The position numbers were made by a program, and so were the translations under genes. From Lactobacillus sp. PV012 (GTDB lineage Bacteria; Bacillota; Bacilli; Lactobacillales; Lactobacillaceae): DNA of 64,000 bases. The notes under the pieces were generated by a model. The model was not told where the DNA came from and made no database searches. It saw only the letters and a program-made list of their open reading frames with translations. Location of the stretch: positions 372,001 through 436,000 of the forward strand of contig NZ_CP041983.1 in the NCBI RefSeq assembly GCF_014522325.1. Reading direction: 5' to 3'. Below, one piece after another: positions 18,273 through 30,370 of the stretch (its first letter is position 1; every line of letters begins with the position of its first letter).

Positions 18273-18908
18273 ATGGGAGAAATACCAAAAATTCCAAAAG
18301 CTACAGCTAGACGTTTGCCACTCTATTATCGTTACTTAGTTTTTTTAGATGATGAGGGGAAAGAAAAAATTTCCTCAACTGAACTAGCTCAGGCTGTTCA
18401 AGTTGATAGTGCATCAATTCGTAGAGACTTTTCCTATTTTGGTGCACTTGGGAAAAGAGGATACGGCTATGATGTAAAAAGCTTATTGAAGTTTTTCAAG
18501 AAAATATTAAATCAAGATACGTTAACTAATGTAGCTTTGGTAGGTGTAGGTAATATGGGACATGCGCTTTTAAATTATAATTTTAAAAGAACTAATAATA
18601 TCCGTATTTCTGCTGCTTTTGATATTAATCCAGAAATTACAGGGACGATCATGAGTGGGGTACCAGTTTATGATGTTAAAGAAATGAAAAAGCAACTTCG
18701 AGATCAGCAAATTGATATTGCAATTTTAGCAGTACCGCAAAGTACTGCTCAAAAAACTACTGATGAGTTGGTAGAAGCTGGTATAAAAGGAATTATGAAT
18801 TTTACTCCTATTCGACTTTCAGCTCCTGAAAGTGTTCGCATTCAGAATGTGGATTTAGCTACTGAATTGCAGACCTTAATTTATTTTCTAGATGCTGAAA
18901 AAAATTAG
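18273..18908 (+). CDS. rex: redox-sensing transcriptional repressor Rex
   Basis: Dimeric repressor that senses the NADH/NAD+ ratio and controls fermentation genes. The 211-residue protein has an N-terminal winged-helix DNA-binding domain (about 1-80), with [15 protein letters not shown] as recognition region. A Rossmann NAD(H) domain with GVGNMG at residues 91-96 follows. The last helix, which swaps between subunits, is also present. The start follows a GAGAGG site. Two Rex-operator-like palindromes flank its own promoter, implying autoregulation. Its place beside the ABC-F gene and groESL matches the B. subtilis ydiF-rex-groES region. Confidence 0.96.
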   Translation: MGEIPKIPKATARRLPLYYRYLVFLDDEGKEKISSTELAQAVQVDSASIRRDFSYFGALGKRGYGYDVKSLLKFFKKILNQDTLTNVALVGVGNMGHALLNYNFKRTNNIRISAAFDINPEITGTIMSGVPVYDVKEMKKQLRDQQIDIAILAVPQSTAQKTTDELVEAGIKGIMNFTPIRLSAPESVRIQNVDLATELQTLIYFLDAEKN

Positions 18909-18931
18909 CTTAAACATTTGGATCACATTAT

Positions 18932-18960
18932 TTGCAATCAATTTCTAAAGAAGGTATTAT
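18932..18960 (+). promoter_or_regulatory. predicted groESL promoter
   Basis: TTGCAA and TATTAT separated by exactly 17 bases, immediately upstream of the CIRCE element. Confidence 0.75.
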
Positions 18961-18972
18961 TATAAATGTAAG

Positions 18973-18999
18973 TTAGCACTTAAGCTTTTTAAGTGCCAA
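18973..18999. promoter_or_regulatory. CIRCE operator (HrcA binding site)
   Basis: TTAGCACTT, a nine-base spacer, then AAGTGCCAA: the CIRCE layout 12 bases after the -10 element and before groES. The innermost C-G pair of the consensus is replaced by T-A on both arms, keeping symmetry; one other arm position is mismatched. HrcA repression relieved by heat is expected. Confidence 0.92.
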
Positions 19000-19033
19000 A
19001 ATATGATTTTTTATATAGCAGGAGGTAACTACC

Positions 19034-19318
19034 ATGTTACAACCAATCGGTGATCGTGTAATTGTTAAAGTAAAAGAAGAAGCTGAAGAAAAAGTCGGAA
19101 AAATCGTGCTAGCTTCTAATGCAAAGCAAAAACCTCAAGAAGGTGAAGTTATTGCAGTTGGTGAAGGTAGACGTAATAGCAACGGTGATTTAATTCCAAT
19201 GGAAGTTGCTAAAGGCGAAACTGTATTTTTTGATAATTATGCTGGCACTAAGTTGACTTATGATGGTGAAGAATACTTAGTACTTCACGAAGGCGACATT
19301 TTAGCAGTTATTAGATAA
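19034..19318 (+). CDS. groES: co-chaperonin GroES
   Basis: Ten-kilodalton heptameric lid of the GroEL folding chamber. The 94-residue protein begins MLQPIGDRVIVKV. A mobile-loop region rich in Lys/Gln (VLASNAKQKPQEG) and the closing strand YLVLHEGDILAVI follow, all typical of the family. A strong AGGAGGT ribosome binding site precedes the ATG. It is the first gene of the CIRCE-controlled groES-groEL operon. Confidence 0.98.
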   Translation: MLQPIGDRVIVKVKEEAEEKVGKIVLASNAKQKPQEGEVIAVGEGRRNSNGDLIPMEVAKGETVFFDNYAGTKLTYDGEEYLVLHEGDILAVIR

Positions 19319-19331
19319 AAAATTAAATTAA

Positions 19332-20975
<1,644 letters not shown>

Positions 20976-20999
20976 TAAAATTTAATCAATTAAAGTTTT

Positions 21000-21030
21000 A
21001 AAAGAAGATCCAAAAGGGATCTTCTTTTTT
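21000..21030 (+). terminator. groESL terminator
   Basis: AAAGAAGATCC pairs with GGATCTTCTTT around a short A-rich loop and is followed by a T-run. Confidence 0.92.
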
Positions 21031-21124
21031 AGTGTAAAATAGAGTTAGAACTACTCAAGTTTAAATTTTGGAGATTTTTCGTTATAATAGAACATAGTTT
21101 CGCTTAAAGGAAAGGCTAAAATTC

Positions 21125-23698
21125 ATGGTCAAAAAAAGTACAACTCCAATGATGGAACAATATTATCAAATAAAAAATCAGTATCCAGACGCTTTTTTAT
21201 TTTATCGTGTTGGAGATTTTTATGAACTTTTTGAAGAAGATGCAGTAAAAGGAGCACAATTATTAGAGTTGACTTTAACTCATCGTTCCAATAAAACAGA
21301 AAATCCAATTCCTATGGCTGGAGTTCCGCATATGGCAGTTGATACTTATGTTAATACTTTGGTAGAAAAAGGCTATAAAGTAGCAATTTGTGAACAATTA
21401 GAAGATCCTAAGTCATCTAAAGGGACAGTAAAAAGAGGAATTATCCAATTAGTGACGCCGGGAACAATGATGGATTCGCGTCCAGATCAGGCTAAAGAAA
21501 ATAATTATCTAACTTCTTTAGTTTCAACTAATTCTGGCTTTGGACTAGCCTATAGTGATTTGTCGACCGGGGAAACTTTTGCGACAAAATTAAATACTTG
21601 GGAGGAAATTGCTAACGAACTTTTATCATTACAAACTAAAGAATTAGTTTATGGTGGATCATTAACTGAAAATCAAAAAGATTTTTTGAAAAAAGCTAAT
21701 ATAACTATTTCACAGCCTGTAGAATTACAAGAAAACCATGCTGAAGTTTCTTGTGTATTGCAGAAGTTAGAGGATGAGACAGAAATACTAGCAGTAAGGC
21801 AGCTGGTAGGATATTTATTGGCAACTCAAAAAAGAAGCCTAGCTCACTTACAAATTGCTCAAAGTTATCAACCAAATCAGTATTTACAAATGTCTCATAC
21901 TGTTCAAACAAATTTAGAACTGATTAAATCTGCTAAAACAGGGAAAAAAATGGGATCTTTGTTTTGGTTATTAGATAAAACCAATACAGCAATGGGTGGT
22001 AGACTCTTAAAAGCATGGATTGAACGACCACTTTTATCAAGATCCAAAATTTTAGAGCGTCAAAATTTAGTTCAAGCACTTTTAGATAATTACTTTGCTC
22101 GGGAAGCCGTAGTAGAAGAATTAAAAGGTGTTTACGATTTAGAAAGATTAACTGGAAAAATAGCCTTTGGCTCAGTTAATGCCCGAGAAATGCTTCAACT
22201 TTCGAACTCTTTGGCAGCTGTTCCCAAAATTTTAGATGTTTTGAAAGAAACTGGTGATAAAGCATTAGAGAAATTCGCCAGTCAAGTAGATGATTTAGAA
22301 GCAGTTCAAGATTTGATCAAAAAGACGATTGTTGATACCCCGCCTTTATCTACGACTGAAGGTGGAATTATTCGGGCCGGTGTATCCAGCCAATTAGACC
22401 GCTATCGTGATGCAATGATCAATGGAAAAAAATGGATTGCAGATATGCAAGAACATGAGCGAGAAGTAACGGGGATTAGTAAGTTAAAAGTAGGCTACAA
22501 CAAAGTTTTTGGTTATTATTTAGAAGTAACAAATTCTAATAAAGATAAAGTACCAACAGATCGTTACACGCGTAAACAAACTTTAACAAATGCAGAACGC
22601 TACATTACACCAGAGCTAAAGGAACATGAAAGTTTAATATTAGAAGCAGAAGCTAAGTCAACAGATTTAGAGTATGAATTATTTGTTCACTTGCGTGATA
22701 CAGTTAAAAAATATATTCCCGCTTTACAAAAACTAGCTAAACAATTGGCAAGTTTGGATATTTTTACTGCTTTTGCAATTGTAAGTGAACAAAATAATTA
22801 TGTGCGTCCGGCACTGACACAGACAACCGATATTAAAGTAAAGGCAGGACGACATCCCGTAGTTGAAAAGGTATTAAGTGCAGGAAGTTATATTCCTAAT
22901 GATATAATTATGGATCATGAAACTAACATCTTTTTAATTACTGGGCCTAACATGTCTGGTAAGTCTACCTATATGCGACAAATGGCGTTAATTGCAATTA
23001 TGGCTCAAATTGGTTGTTTTGTTCCAGCCGATGAAGCGACTTTACCAATTTTTGACCAAATATTCACAAGAATTGGAGCAGCTGATGACTTGATTTCAGG
23101 TCAAAGTACTTTTATGGTAGAGATGAGTGAAGCCAATGATGCATTACAACATGCCAGTGCTAGATCATTAGTCTTATTTGATGAAATTGGACGTGGAACG
23201 GCAACTTATGATGGAATGGCGCTTGCAGGTGCAATTGTTAAATATCTTCATGATATGGTTGGCGCAAAGACTCTTTTTGCAACTCACTATCATGAATTAA
23301 CATCTTTAGAACAAAGCTTATCCCATTTAAAGAATATTCATGTAGGAGCAAGTGAAGAAAATGGTAAATTAATTTTTCTTCACAAAATTTTGTCAGGACC
23401 TGCTGATCAATCCTATGGAATTCACGTAGCTCAACTAGCAGGACTGCCAGCAGGAGTATTAAAGCAGGCAACTGTAATGCTCCGAAAACTGGAAACTCAA
23501 AGTAATAATGAAGATTTTTCAGAAAATAATACACAATTAGACTTATTTGAAAAAGAGCCTGAAAATACCCAATTAACCTCAGAAGAGCAAGAGCTTTTGG
23601 ATGAGATTAAGAATACGTACTTAGCTGATAAAACTCCTCTTGAAGTAATGCAATTAGTAGCCCAATGGCAAAAAGAACTCAATAAAAAGAAGGACTAA
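21125..23698 (+). CDS. mutS: DNA mismatch repair protein MutS
   Basis: Recognises mismatched bases and recruits MutL. The 857-residue protein is full length. The mismatch-wedging F32-Y33-E34 (the Phe-X-Glu motif) lies in RVGDFYELF. The ATPase Walker A GPNMSGKST is at 607-615, with DEIGRGTATYDG and FATHYHELT further on. A Q/L-rich C-terminal region (TQLDLFEKE) contains QLDLF, a good match to the beta-clamp-binding pentapeptide. mutL follows two bases later, then ruvAB, forming a repair operon. A TATAAT lies about 40 bases upstream, but with a poor -35. Confidence 0.97.
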   Translation: MVKKSTTPMMEQYYQIKNQYPDAFLFYRVGDFYELFEEDAVKGAQLLELTLTHRSNKTENPIPMAGVPHMAVDTYVNTLVEKGYKVAICEQLEDPKSSKGTVKRGIIQLVTPGTMMDSRPDQAKENNYLTSLVSTNSGFGLAYSDLSTGETFATKLNTWEEIANELLSLQTKELVYGGSLTENQKDFLKKANITISQPVELQENHAEVSCVLQKLEDETEILAVRQLVGYLLATQKRSLAHLQIAQSYQPNQYLQMSHTVQTNLELIKSAKTGKKMGSLFWLLDKTNTAMGGRLLKAWIERPLLSRSKILERQNLVQALLDNYFAREAVVEELKGVYDLERLTGKIAFGSVNAREMLQLSNSLAAVPKILDVLKETGDKALEKFASQVDDLEAVQDLIKKTIVDTPPLSTTEGGIIRAGVSSQLDRYRDAMINGKKWIADMQEHEREVTGISKLKVGYNKVFGYYLEVTNSNKDKVPTDRYTRKQTLTNAERYITPELKEHESLILEAEAKSTDLEYELFVHLRDTVKKYIPALQKLAKQLASLDIFTAFAIVSEQNNYVRPALTQTTDIKVKAGRHPVVEKVLSAGSYIPNDIIMDHETNIFLITGPNMSGKSTYMRQMALIAIMAQIGCFVPADEATLPIFDQIFTRIGAADDLISGQSTFMVEMSEANDALQHASARSLVLFDEIGRGTATYDGMALAGAIVKYLHDMVGAKTLFATHYHELTSLEQSLSHLKNIHVGASEENGKLIFLHKILSGPADQSYGIHVAQLAGLPAGVLKQATVMLRKLETQSNNEDFSENNTQLDLFEKEPENTQLTSEEQELLDEIKNTYLADKTPLEVMQLVAQWQKELNKKKD

Positions 23699-23700
23699 AA

Positions 23701-25569
23701 ATGAGTATCCAAGAACTTCCACAAGAACTTACTAATCAAATTGCTGCTGGAGAAGTAATCGAGCGTCCAGCTAGTATTGTAAAAGAATTGGTAGAAAATT
23801 CATTAGATGCTGGAAGTAAAAAAGTAAGAATTGAATTTGAAAATGCAGGCTTAAAGAAAATCAGTGTGCAAGATGATGGTGTAGGAATTGCTAAAGATGA
23901 AATAGATTTAGCTTTTAAGCGTCATGCTACTAGTAAAATTAAGACAGAAAGGGACCTCTTTAATATCTCTACCTTAGGATTTCGTGGAGAAGCATTAGCT
24001 TCAATGGCTGCGGTAGCAAAAGTCGAAATTGAAACAAGTTTGAAAGATCAACCAGGTGTGAAAGCTCTATTTCAAGGTGGAAAGAAAATTAATCAGGAAA
24101 CTTTTCCCCCAATTTCAGGTACTAAAATTTCTGTTAAAGATCTTTTTTATAATACACCAGCCCGATTAAAATATTTAAAGTCAGAAAAAACTGAAGTTTT
24201 GAAAATAGTAGACATTGTTAATCGCTTAGCTTTAGGGCATCCTGAAATTAGTTTTACATTAGTTAATAATGGCAAAGTTTTATTGGCGACTTTTGGTAAA
24301 AATAATTTGCGTCAGGATGTAGCAAAGATTTACAGTCGTAATATTGCAGAAAAAATGTATGAAGTTAAAGCGCAAAGTCCAGATTTTGAAATAAGAGGCT
24401 TAGTATCGGATCCGGATCATACTAGGTCAAATCGAAGTTTTATTACTCTTTTATTAAATGGGCGTTATATTAGAAACTATCAATTAACGCAAGCTATCTT
24501 AGAAGGATATAAAAATAAACTACAAGCTGGTAGGTTCCCGATCGCAATTATTGATATTAAACTAGACCCACTTTTAGTCGATGTTAATGTTCATCCTACT
24601 AAACAAGAAGTTAGACTTTCAAAAGAACAGGAGCTAGAGCATTTAATTACTAAAGCAATTGCTAAAAAGATCACTGGTTCAAAGCAAGAAAGTTTAGGAG
24701 TAGAAAAATTATATCGTAAATCTACTCGAACTAATGTAGATCAGTTGAAAATGAACATTGGTAGGGATATTGTTAACACTGTACGACCAACACCTGTAAA
24801 GTTAGATGTAGCTAGTGAAGAGCTACAGGTGAGTGATCAACATAGTAAATTTGTTACATTAAATCAGATTCGTAATGATGATAAATATGTAGTAACTTCT
24901 AGCTGGGATGAAAATGTTATGATTCAACAAACATTATTGCCTTTTAAGCAGGAAGAAAAAGAAGCTATAGTTGTAACAGATGAAGAGGAAGTTTTAAAGC
25001 AAAACTTACCAGAGTTAAAATTTATTGGGCAAACTAAGAGTTATCTTTTAGCTAGTCAAGAAGACGATTTATATTTAATTGAGCCTTTAAATGCTTTGAG
25101 ACGTTTAAGTTACGATGAAATATACCAACAATTTAAAGATAAAAAGATTAATCAACAAAGTTTATTAAAACCGGCAGTTTTAGAATTTTCAAATCTTGAT
25201 TATTTAAAGATTAAGGAAAATTTAGCGAGCTTAAAAGAGTTAGGGATTGAGTTAGAAGACTTTGGGCAGAATTCTTTTTTGCTGGCCGCTTACCCAGTTT
25301 GGATTGGGGATGACTTTGAAAAAAATGTTCGGACAATGATTAATATATATTTTGATTATTCTGAAAATACGACAAAGTTGTTTACGGAATTAACTTCGAT
25401 GATCACAAAAGAAAAAGTTAAAAGAAGAAAAAAGCTTACTGATAGTGAAGCCAAAGGATTAGTGGACAGATTAGCTAAGAGTACTGATCCTTATCATGAT
25501 GGAGATGGCGAAGTTATTATTGTCAAATTGACAAAAAATGATCTAAATAAGATGTTTAAAAGTAGGTAA
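23701..25569 (+). CDS. mutL: DNA mismatch repair protein MutL, endonuclease motifs degenerate
   Basis: ATP-dependent mediator linking MutS to strand removal. The 622-residue protein has a complete GHKL ATPase half: [10 protein letters not shown] at 30-39, DDGVGI at 58-63 and GFRGEALA at 93-100. The C-terminal half aligns with the B. subtilis-type endonuclease domain, but its catalytic motif DQHAAxERxxYE reads [13 protein letters not shown] at 461-473. The late CPHGRP motif reads DGDGEV at 600-605. The metal-binding Asp, His, Cys and second Glu are therefore all replaced. The protein looks intact in length, so it is probably a working MutL without nicking activity. It overlaps nothing and starts two bases after mutS. 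Confidence 0.95.
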   Translation: MSIQELPQELTNQIAAGEVIERPASIVKELVENSLDAGSKKVRIEFENAGLKKISVQDDGVGIAKDEIDLAFKRHATSKIKTERDLFNISTLGFRGEALASMAAVAKVEIETSLKDQPGVKALFQGGKKINQETFPPISGTKISVKDLFYNTPARLKYLKSEKTEVLKIVDIVNRLALGHPEISFTLVNNGKVLLATFGKNNLRQDVAKIYSRNIAEKMYEVKAQSPDFEIRGLVSDPDHTRSNRSFITLLLNGRYIRNYQLTQAILEGYKNKLQAGRFPIAIIDIKLDPLLVDVNVHPTKQEVRLSKEQELEHLITKAIAKKITGSKQESLGVEKLYRKSTRTNVDQLKMNIGRDIVNTVRPTPVKLDVASEELQVSDQHSKFVTLNQIRNDDKYVVTSSWDENVMIQQTLLPFKQEEKEAIVVTDEEEVLKQNLPELKFIGQTKSYLLASQEDDLYLIEPLNALRRLSYDEIYQQFKDKKINQQSLLKPAVLEFSNLDYLKIKENLASLKELGIELEDFGQNSFLLAAYPVWIGDDFEKNVRTMINIYFDYSENTTKLFTELTSMITKEKVKRRKKLTDSEAKGLVDRLAKSTDPYHDGDGEVIIVKLTKNDLNKMFKSR

Positions 25570-25577
25570 TTAAAAGA

Positions 25578-26156
25578 ATGTATGAATTTTTAGAAGGAAT
25601 AATTGCGCAAGTTAATCCCGCTTATATTGTGATTAATGTAAATGGAGTAGGATATAAAGTTTTTTCGCCAACGCCCTTTAATTATGAAGAAGGGGAAAAA
25701 ACAAGAGTTTTTATTGAACAGATTGTAAGAGAAAATTCAATTTTGCTTTATGGATTTCCGACTGTAGCAGATAAAGATCTGTTTTTAAAATTGCTTTCAG
25801 TTTCTGGAATTGGTCCTAAATCAGCTTTAGCAATTATGGCTGCGGAAGATAGTGAATCACTGGCAAGTGCGATTGAAGATGGAGAAGTCAAATATCTAAC
25901 TCGCTTTCCTGGAGTGGGGAAGAAGACGGCTTCCCAGATTGTTTTGGATCTTAAAGGTAAATTAGGCTCACACGTTAAAAAGAGTTTGCCAGCCAAAAAT
26001 TTATCTCCAGAATTACAAGATGCATTGTTGGCTTTTGTAGCTTTAGGATATACTCAAAAAGAAGTAGATCGAATTACTCCAAAGCTAGCACAATTTGCTG
26101 AAAAAAGTGCGGATGAATATATCAAGAAGGGCTTAAGCTTACTTTTGAAAAAATAG
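25578..26156 (+). CDS. ruvA: Holliday junction branch migration protein RuvA
   Basis: Tetramer that binds four-way junctions and directs the RuvB motors. The 192-residue protein has an N-terminal OB fold, a central pair of helix-hairpin-helix motifs ([13 protein letters not shown] and [20 protein letters not shown]), and a C-terminal RuvB-contacting three-helix domain. It follows mutL by eight bases and precedes ruvB, the usual lactobacillus arrangement. Confidence 0.97.
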   Translation: MYEFLEGIIAQVNPAYIVINVNGVGYKVFSPTPFNYEEGEKTRVFIEQIVRENSILLYGFPTVADKDLFLKLLSVSGIGPKSALAIMAAEDSESLASAIEDGEVKYLTRFPGVGKKTASQIVLDLKGKLGSHVKKSLPAKNLSPELQDALLAFVALGYTQKEVDRITPKLAQFAEKSADEYIKKGLSLLLKK

Positions 26157-26191
26157 ATTAAATAATTAAGTGAAATAAGGAAGTGATAATT

Positions 26192-27193
26192 GTGCAAGAT
26201 GATAGAATAATTGAACCAGAAAGTAGTTATGAAGATGATGAAGTAGAGTTATCTTTACGGCCAAAGTTTTTGCGTCAATATATTGGTCAGGAAAAGGTAA
26301 AACAAGAATTGACTGTATATATTAAAGCTGCTCAAAAGAGGGATGAAGCGTTAGATCATGTGCTTTTATACGGACCACCAGGTTTAGGTAAAACAACTTT
26401 AGCGTTTGTAATTGCTAATGAGATGGGGGTTAATTTAAAAAGTACTTCAGGACCTGCAATTGAAAAGGCGGGTGACTTAGTTGCTTTGTTATCAGAATTG
26501 GAGCCCGGAGATGTTCTATTTATTGATGAAATTCACCGTTTAGCTAAGCAAGTTGAAGAAGTTTTGTATTCAGCTATGGAAGATTACTATGTAGATATTG
26601 TAGTTGGTGAGGGCCAAACAAGTCACCCTGTTCATATTCCTCTGCCACCTTTTACTTTAATTGGGGCTACAACCCGGGCGGGGCAGTTATCTGCACCCCT
26701 ACGTGATCGTTTTGGAATTGTGGAACATATGCAGTACTACGATGTAGAAGATTTAGACCAAATTATTAGACGTTCTAGTCAAGTTTTCAATACGCACATA
26801 GATCCTGAAGCAGCAGTTGAGTTAGCAAGAAGGTCGCGGGGAACCCCTCGAATAGCTAATCGGTTACTGAAACGTGTGCGAGATTTTGCTGAAGTCAAAG
26901 AAGAAGAAAGTATTAGTTTTTCCACTACGCAACATGCTTTACTTCAACTAGAAGTTGATGATGAAGGGTTAGATCAAACTGACCGAAAAATTTTGAGTGT
27001 AATGATTAATAACTATGATGGTGGACCAGTCGGAATCAAGACCTTGGCTGCTAATATTGGAGAAGATCGGGACACAATTGAAGAAGTTTATGAACCTTAT
27101 CTTTTGCAAAAAGGCTTTTTGATTAGAACACCACGGGGACGGGCAGTAACTGAAAAAGCCTATTTACAACTAGGTCTGAAACCTAGAGACTAA
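26192..27193 (+). CDS. ruvB: Holliday junction branch migration ATPase RuvB
   Basis: Hexameric AAA+ motor that drives branch migration with RuvA. The 333-residue protein includes the [15 protein letters not shown] entry block, Walker [10 protein letters not shown], Walker B DEIHR, sensor GATTRAG, arginine finger region APLRDRFG, and a C-terminal winged helix ([26 protein letters not shown] type). I prefer the GTG at 26192, about eight bases after AAGGAAG. A GTG at 26183 is too near that site. Confidence 0.96.
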   Translation: MQDDRIIEPESSYEDDEVELSLRPKFLRQYIGQEKVKQELTVYIKAAQKRDEALDHVLLYGPPGLGKTTLAFVIANEMGVNLKSTSGPAIEKAGDLVALLSELEPGDVLFIDEIHRLAKQVEEVLYSAMEDYYVDIVVGEGQTSHPVHIPLPPFTLIGATTRAGQLSAPLRDRFGIVEHMQYYDVEDLDQIIRRSSQVFNTHIDPEAAVELARRSRGTPRIANRLLKRVRDFAEVKEEESISFSTTQHALLQLEVDDEGLDQTDRKILSVMINNYDGGPVGIKTLAANIGEDRDTIEEVYEPYLLQKGFLIRTPRGRAVTEKAYLQLGLKPRD

Positions 27194-27261
27194 TACTAAT
27201 AATTTTTGTAATAGTAAGGTATAATAAACTATATAATTATTATTTTATGAGGTGAATTATT

Positions 27262-27675
27262 TTGGACACACTTTTTTTAGCACAAAAAGCTGCTGGTGGT
27301 AATAATATTTTCATGATTGTTATTTTCATCGTGTTTATTGCATTCTTTTACTTTGCTATGCTTCGTCCACAAAAGAAGCAACAACAAAAAAGAATGGAAA
27401 TGATGTCAGAATTGAAAAAAGGCGATCGTGTTATTTTAGTAGATGGTCTTCATGCAAAAATTGACTCTATTAACAAGCAAGATAATACAATTGTTGTTGA
27501 TGCGGATGGTATTTTGTTGACTTTTAGTAGAATGGCTATTCGTCAAGTTATGCCAAATGAGGAACAACCTGTTGATGTGGAAAAACAAGAAGCAGAAGAT
27601 TCTTCCTCTTCAAATGACGATAAAGAGACTACTAAGAAATCTGATTCAAAACAAGAAGAAAAAGATGAAGATTAA
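27262..27675 (+). CDS. yajC: preprotein translocase accessory subunit YajC
   Basis: Small single-pass membrane protein of the SecDF-YajC complex. The 137-residue product starts at TTG after a GAGGTG site. One transmembrane helix (about 14-32, IFMIVIFIVFIAFFYFAML) is followed by the family pattern RPQKKQQQKR and GDRVILVDGLHAKI. The tail from about residue 103 is a highly acidic/Ser/Lys low-complexity segment absent from the shortest members. It closes with its own terminator. Confidence 0.93.
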   Translation: MDTLFLAQKAAGGNNIFMIVIFIVFIAFFYFAMLRPQKKQQQKRMEMMSELKKGDRVILVDGLHAKIDSINKQDNTIVVDADGILLTFSRMAIRQVMPNEEQPVDVEKQEAEDSSSSNDDKETTKKSDSKQEEKDED

Positions 27676-27676
27676 T

Positions 27677-27703
27677 AAAAAGCGTCGTTTGACGCTTTTT
27701 TTA
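27677..27703 (+). terminator. yajC terminator
   Basis: Perfect ten-base stem AAAAAGCGTC with its complement, a four-base GTTT loop and a T-run, two bases after the yajC stop. Confidence 0.92.
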
Positions 27704-27762
27704 CTACTCTTTAGTGCGGTAAAATTAAAGATAAAGTAATGAATGTGGAAGGAGTTACACCG

Positions 27763-29211
27763 ATGAAAGAAGTTTCAACTATTGTAATTTTATTTGGTGG
27801 ATCAGGTGATTTAGCTCATCGAAAATTATATCCTGCTTTATATAGCTTATATCAACAAGGTTTAATAAAAAATCATTTTGCTGTAATTGGGACAGCACGG
27901 CGCCCTTGGTCTCATGAATATTTTCAAAATCAAGTGGTAAAGGCAGTTAAAGAAGCAAACGGAAATGTTGAAGAAAAAGAAGTTAAAGAATTTGCTTCCC
28001 ATTTTTACTACCAATCTCATGATGTAATTGACGTAGAGCATTATATTGCTTTAAAAGAATTAGCAAGTGAACTAGATAAAAAGTATCAGGCACAAGGTAA
28101 TCGTATTTTTTATATGGCAATGGCCCCTCACTTTTTTGAAACAATTGCTTCTCACATTAAGGATCAGCAATTACTTGGCAGTGGTTTTAATCGTTTAGTA
28201 ATTGAAAAACCATTTGGTCATGATTTGGCAACTGCTGAAAAGTTGAATCAAGCAATTTCTGCATCCTTTCCAGAAGATACAGTTTATCGCATCGATCACT
28301 ATTTAGGAAAAGAAATGGTGCAAAATATCATGCCATTTCGTTTTTCAAATTCTTTGATTGAAAAGATTTGGAATAAAAACAGCATTAACAATATTCAAGT
28401 AACTTTAGCAGAAAGTCTTGGAGTTGGTACTAGAGGTGGATATTATGATGGAGCAGGGGCTTTAAGAGATATGGTTCAAAATCATATTTTCCAAATTATT
28501 ACCTTACTTGCGATGGGTAGACCTTCTGACCTAACTTCAGAGGCTATTCATCAGAAAAAGCAAGAGTTACTTGCAAGTCTAGTAATCCCAACTCCAGCGG
28601 AGATAAAAAAATCTTTTGTAAGGGGTCAATATTTGGCTGGTAGTAATCATCCCGATTATCGACATGAAGATCAAGTTGATGAAAACTCAATGACAGAGAC
28701 TTTTGTGGCAGGGAAAGTTCAGTTTGCGGCAGGCCCAGTGGCTCAAATTCCAATTTATTTTAGAACTGGAAAAGATATGAAAGAAAAACTTTCTCGTATT
28801 GATATAGTTTTAAATAAAGAGCAACCACTCTATGGAGAAGCCAAAGAAGATGTGATTTCAATTATTATTGATCCAGTAGCCGCAATTTCAATGATGATTA
28901 ATGGAAAAAAGATTACTGGTTCGGCATTAAGATTAGAAAATATAAACTATGAATTTTCAAGCAAGGAAATGGATGAAGTGCCAGATGGTTATGTTCGCCT
29001 ACTCAGGGATGTCTTTTTAGCGGATCGCACTAATTTTACTCATTGGCAGGAATTAAAACAGTATTGGAGATTCGTCGATGCTGTTGAAGAAACTTGGCAA
29101 ACAGAAAATGAGTCTGGAGTAGAAATGGACTTCTATCATCCTGGTGAAATGGGGCCAAAGAAAGCAGATGATATTTTTGAAAGTTCTGATCAACACTGGA
29201 TTTTTAATTAA
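27763..29211 (+). CDS. zwf: glucose-6-phosphate dehydrogenase
   Basis: Oxidises glucose-6-phosphate to 6-phosphogluconolactone with NADP+, feeding NADPH and pentose synthesis. The 482-residue protein has the Rossmann motif GGSGDLAHRKLYPALY near its N-terminus and the active-site signature RIDHYLGKEMVQN, with the catalytic His-Asp pair nearby. The ATG at 27763 is preceded by GGAAGGAG at ideal spacing; an upstream ATG at 27739 would include that site. The stop overlaps the dinB start by one base. Confidence 0.97.
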   Translation: MKEVSTIVILFGGSGDLAHRKLYPALYSLYQQGLIKNHFAVIGTARRPWSHEYFQNQVVKAVKEANGNVEEKEVKEFASHFYYQSHDVIDVEHYIALKELASELDKKYQAQGNRIFYMAMAPHFFETIASHIKDQQLLGSGFNRLVIEKPFGHDLATAEKLNQAISASFPEDTVYRIDHYLGKEMVQNIMPFRFSNSLIEKIWNKNSINNIQVTLAESLGVGTRGGYYDGAGALRDMVQNHIFQIITLLAMGRPSDLTSEAIHQKKQELLASLVIPTPAEIKKSFVRGQYLAGSNHPDYRHEDQVDENSMTETFVAGKVQFAAGPVAQIPIYFRTGKDMKEKLSRIDIVLNKEQPLYGEAKEDVISIIIDPVAAISMMINGKKITGSALRLENINYEFSSKEMDEVPDGYVRLLRDVFLADRTNFTHWQELKQYWRFVDAVEETWQTENESGVEMDFYHPGEMGPKKADDIFESSDQHWIFN

Positions 29212-30317
29212 TGAAAGAATTTTTACCCCAAAATAATACTTCTCGTAAAATAATACATTTAGATATGGATGCATTCTATGCTGCAGTTGAGATGCAAGAA
29301 AACCCAACTTTAAAGAAAAAAGCATTAGTTGTCGGGCATGATCCCCGGAAGTATCATGGACATGGAGTAGTAGCTACTGCTAATTATGAAGCAAGAAAGT
29401 ATGGGGTTCATTCGGCAATGCCTACAGCAAAAGCTTTAAAGCTAGTTCCTAAGGAAAAGCTAGTTTTTGTTTCTCCTAACTTTACAAAATATCGAGCTAT
29501 TTCAAAACAGATTCATGCCTTAATGTATCAAGTAACTGATCAAGTTGAATCCATAGCTTTAGATGAAGCATACTTAGATGTAACAGAAAACAAATTAAAG
29601 AAACCCGCCTTGCAAGTGGCAAGTTGGCTCCAACAAAAAATTTATCAAGAAATAGGACTTACATCTTCTTTTGGTGTTACGTATAATAAATTTTTGGCAA
29701 AAATGGCTTCAGAATATGCCAAACCTTTTGGAAGAACAGTAATTTTGCCCGAAGATGCGCTTGAATTTTTAGAGCAGCAGCCAATTGAAAAATTTCCCGG
29801 AATTGGGAAAAAGACTCAGCAGCAACTTCATGATTTAAATATTTATACCGGAAAAGATTTGCAGAATGCTTCAGTTTTATTTTTAATGGAAAAGTTTAAA
29901 AAGCTTGGTTATGCAATGGCCTTACATGCCCATGGCATTGATTTAACACCTGTAAAAAAAGATAGGTTAAGAAAGTCACTTGGAACTGAACGAACTTTTG
30001 ATCCAATTATTTATGATAAAAATCAAGCGTTAACGATTTTACGTGGATTTTGTGAAAACCTCTCAGAAAAACTTGTGGCACAAAATTTACAAGCCCAGGT
30101 AGTGGTTTTAAAAATTAGAAATAATGATTTTGAAACTCTTACCAAAAGAAGGCAACTAGCTAAACCAAGTAATAATGGAATTGAATTTTATCAAACAGTT
30201 AAAAGTTTGCTTGATAAAACTGATAATTTCTTTACTAATGGGGTTCGTTTACTAGGAGTAACCGCAGGGACCTTAGTTAATAAAAAATTTGAAGAAGTTA
30301 AATTAGATCTTTTCTAA
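29211..30317 (+). CDS. dinB: DNA polymerase IV
   Basis: Error-prone Y-family polymerase for translesion synthesis. The 368-residue protein has the catalytic acidic motifs HLDMDAFYAAVE and SIALDEAYLDVT, a helix-hairpin-helix thumb (FPGIGKKTQQQL), and a C-terminal little-finger domain. It ends VKLDLF, matching the beta-clamp-binding sequence QLxLF in form and position. The ATG overlaps the zwf stop by one base. No LexA-type operator is visible here because the gene lies inside the zwf transcript. Confidence 0.96.
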   Translation: MKEFLPQNNTSRKIIHLDMDAFYAAVEMQENPTLKKKALVVGHDPRKYHGHGVVATANYEARKYGVHSAMPTAKALKLVPKEKLVFVSPNFTKYRAISKQIHALMYQVTDQVESIALDEAYLDVTENKLKKPALQVASWLQQKIYQEIGLTSSFGVTYNKFLAKMASEYAKPFGRTVILPEDALEFLEQQPIEKFPGIGKKTQQQLHDLNIYTGKDLQNASVLFLMEKFKKLGYAMALHAHGIDLTPVKKDRLRKSLGTERTFDPIIYDKNQALTILRGFCENLSEKLVAQNLQAQVVVLKIRNNDFETLTKRRQLAKPSNNGIEFYQTVKSLLDKTDNFFTNGVRLLGVTAGTLVNKKFEEVKLDLF

Positions 30318-30370
30318 AAAAATTGGACTTAAGTTAAAATTAAAGTAAGAAAATTAAGGAGGAATTTCAA

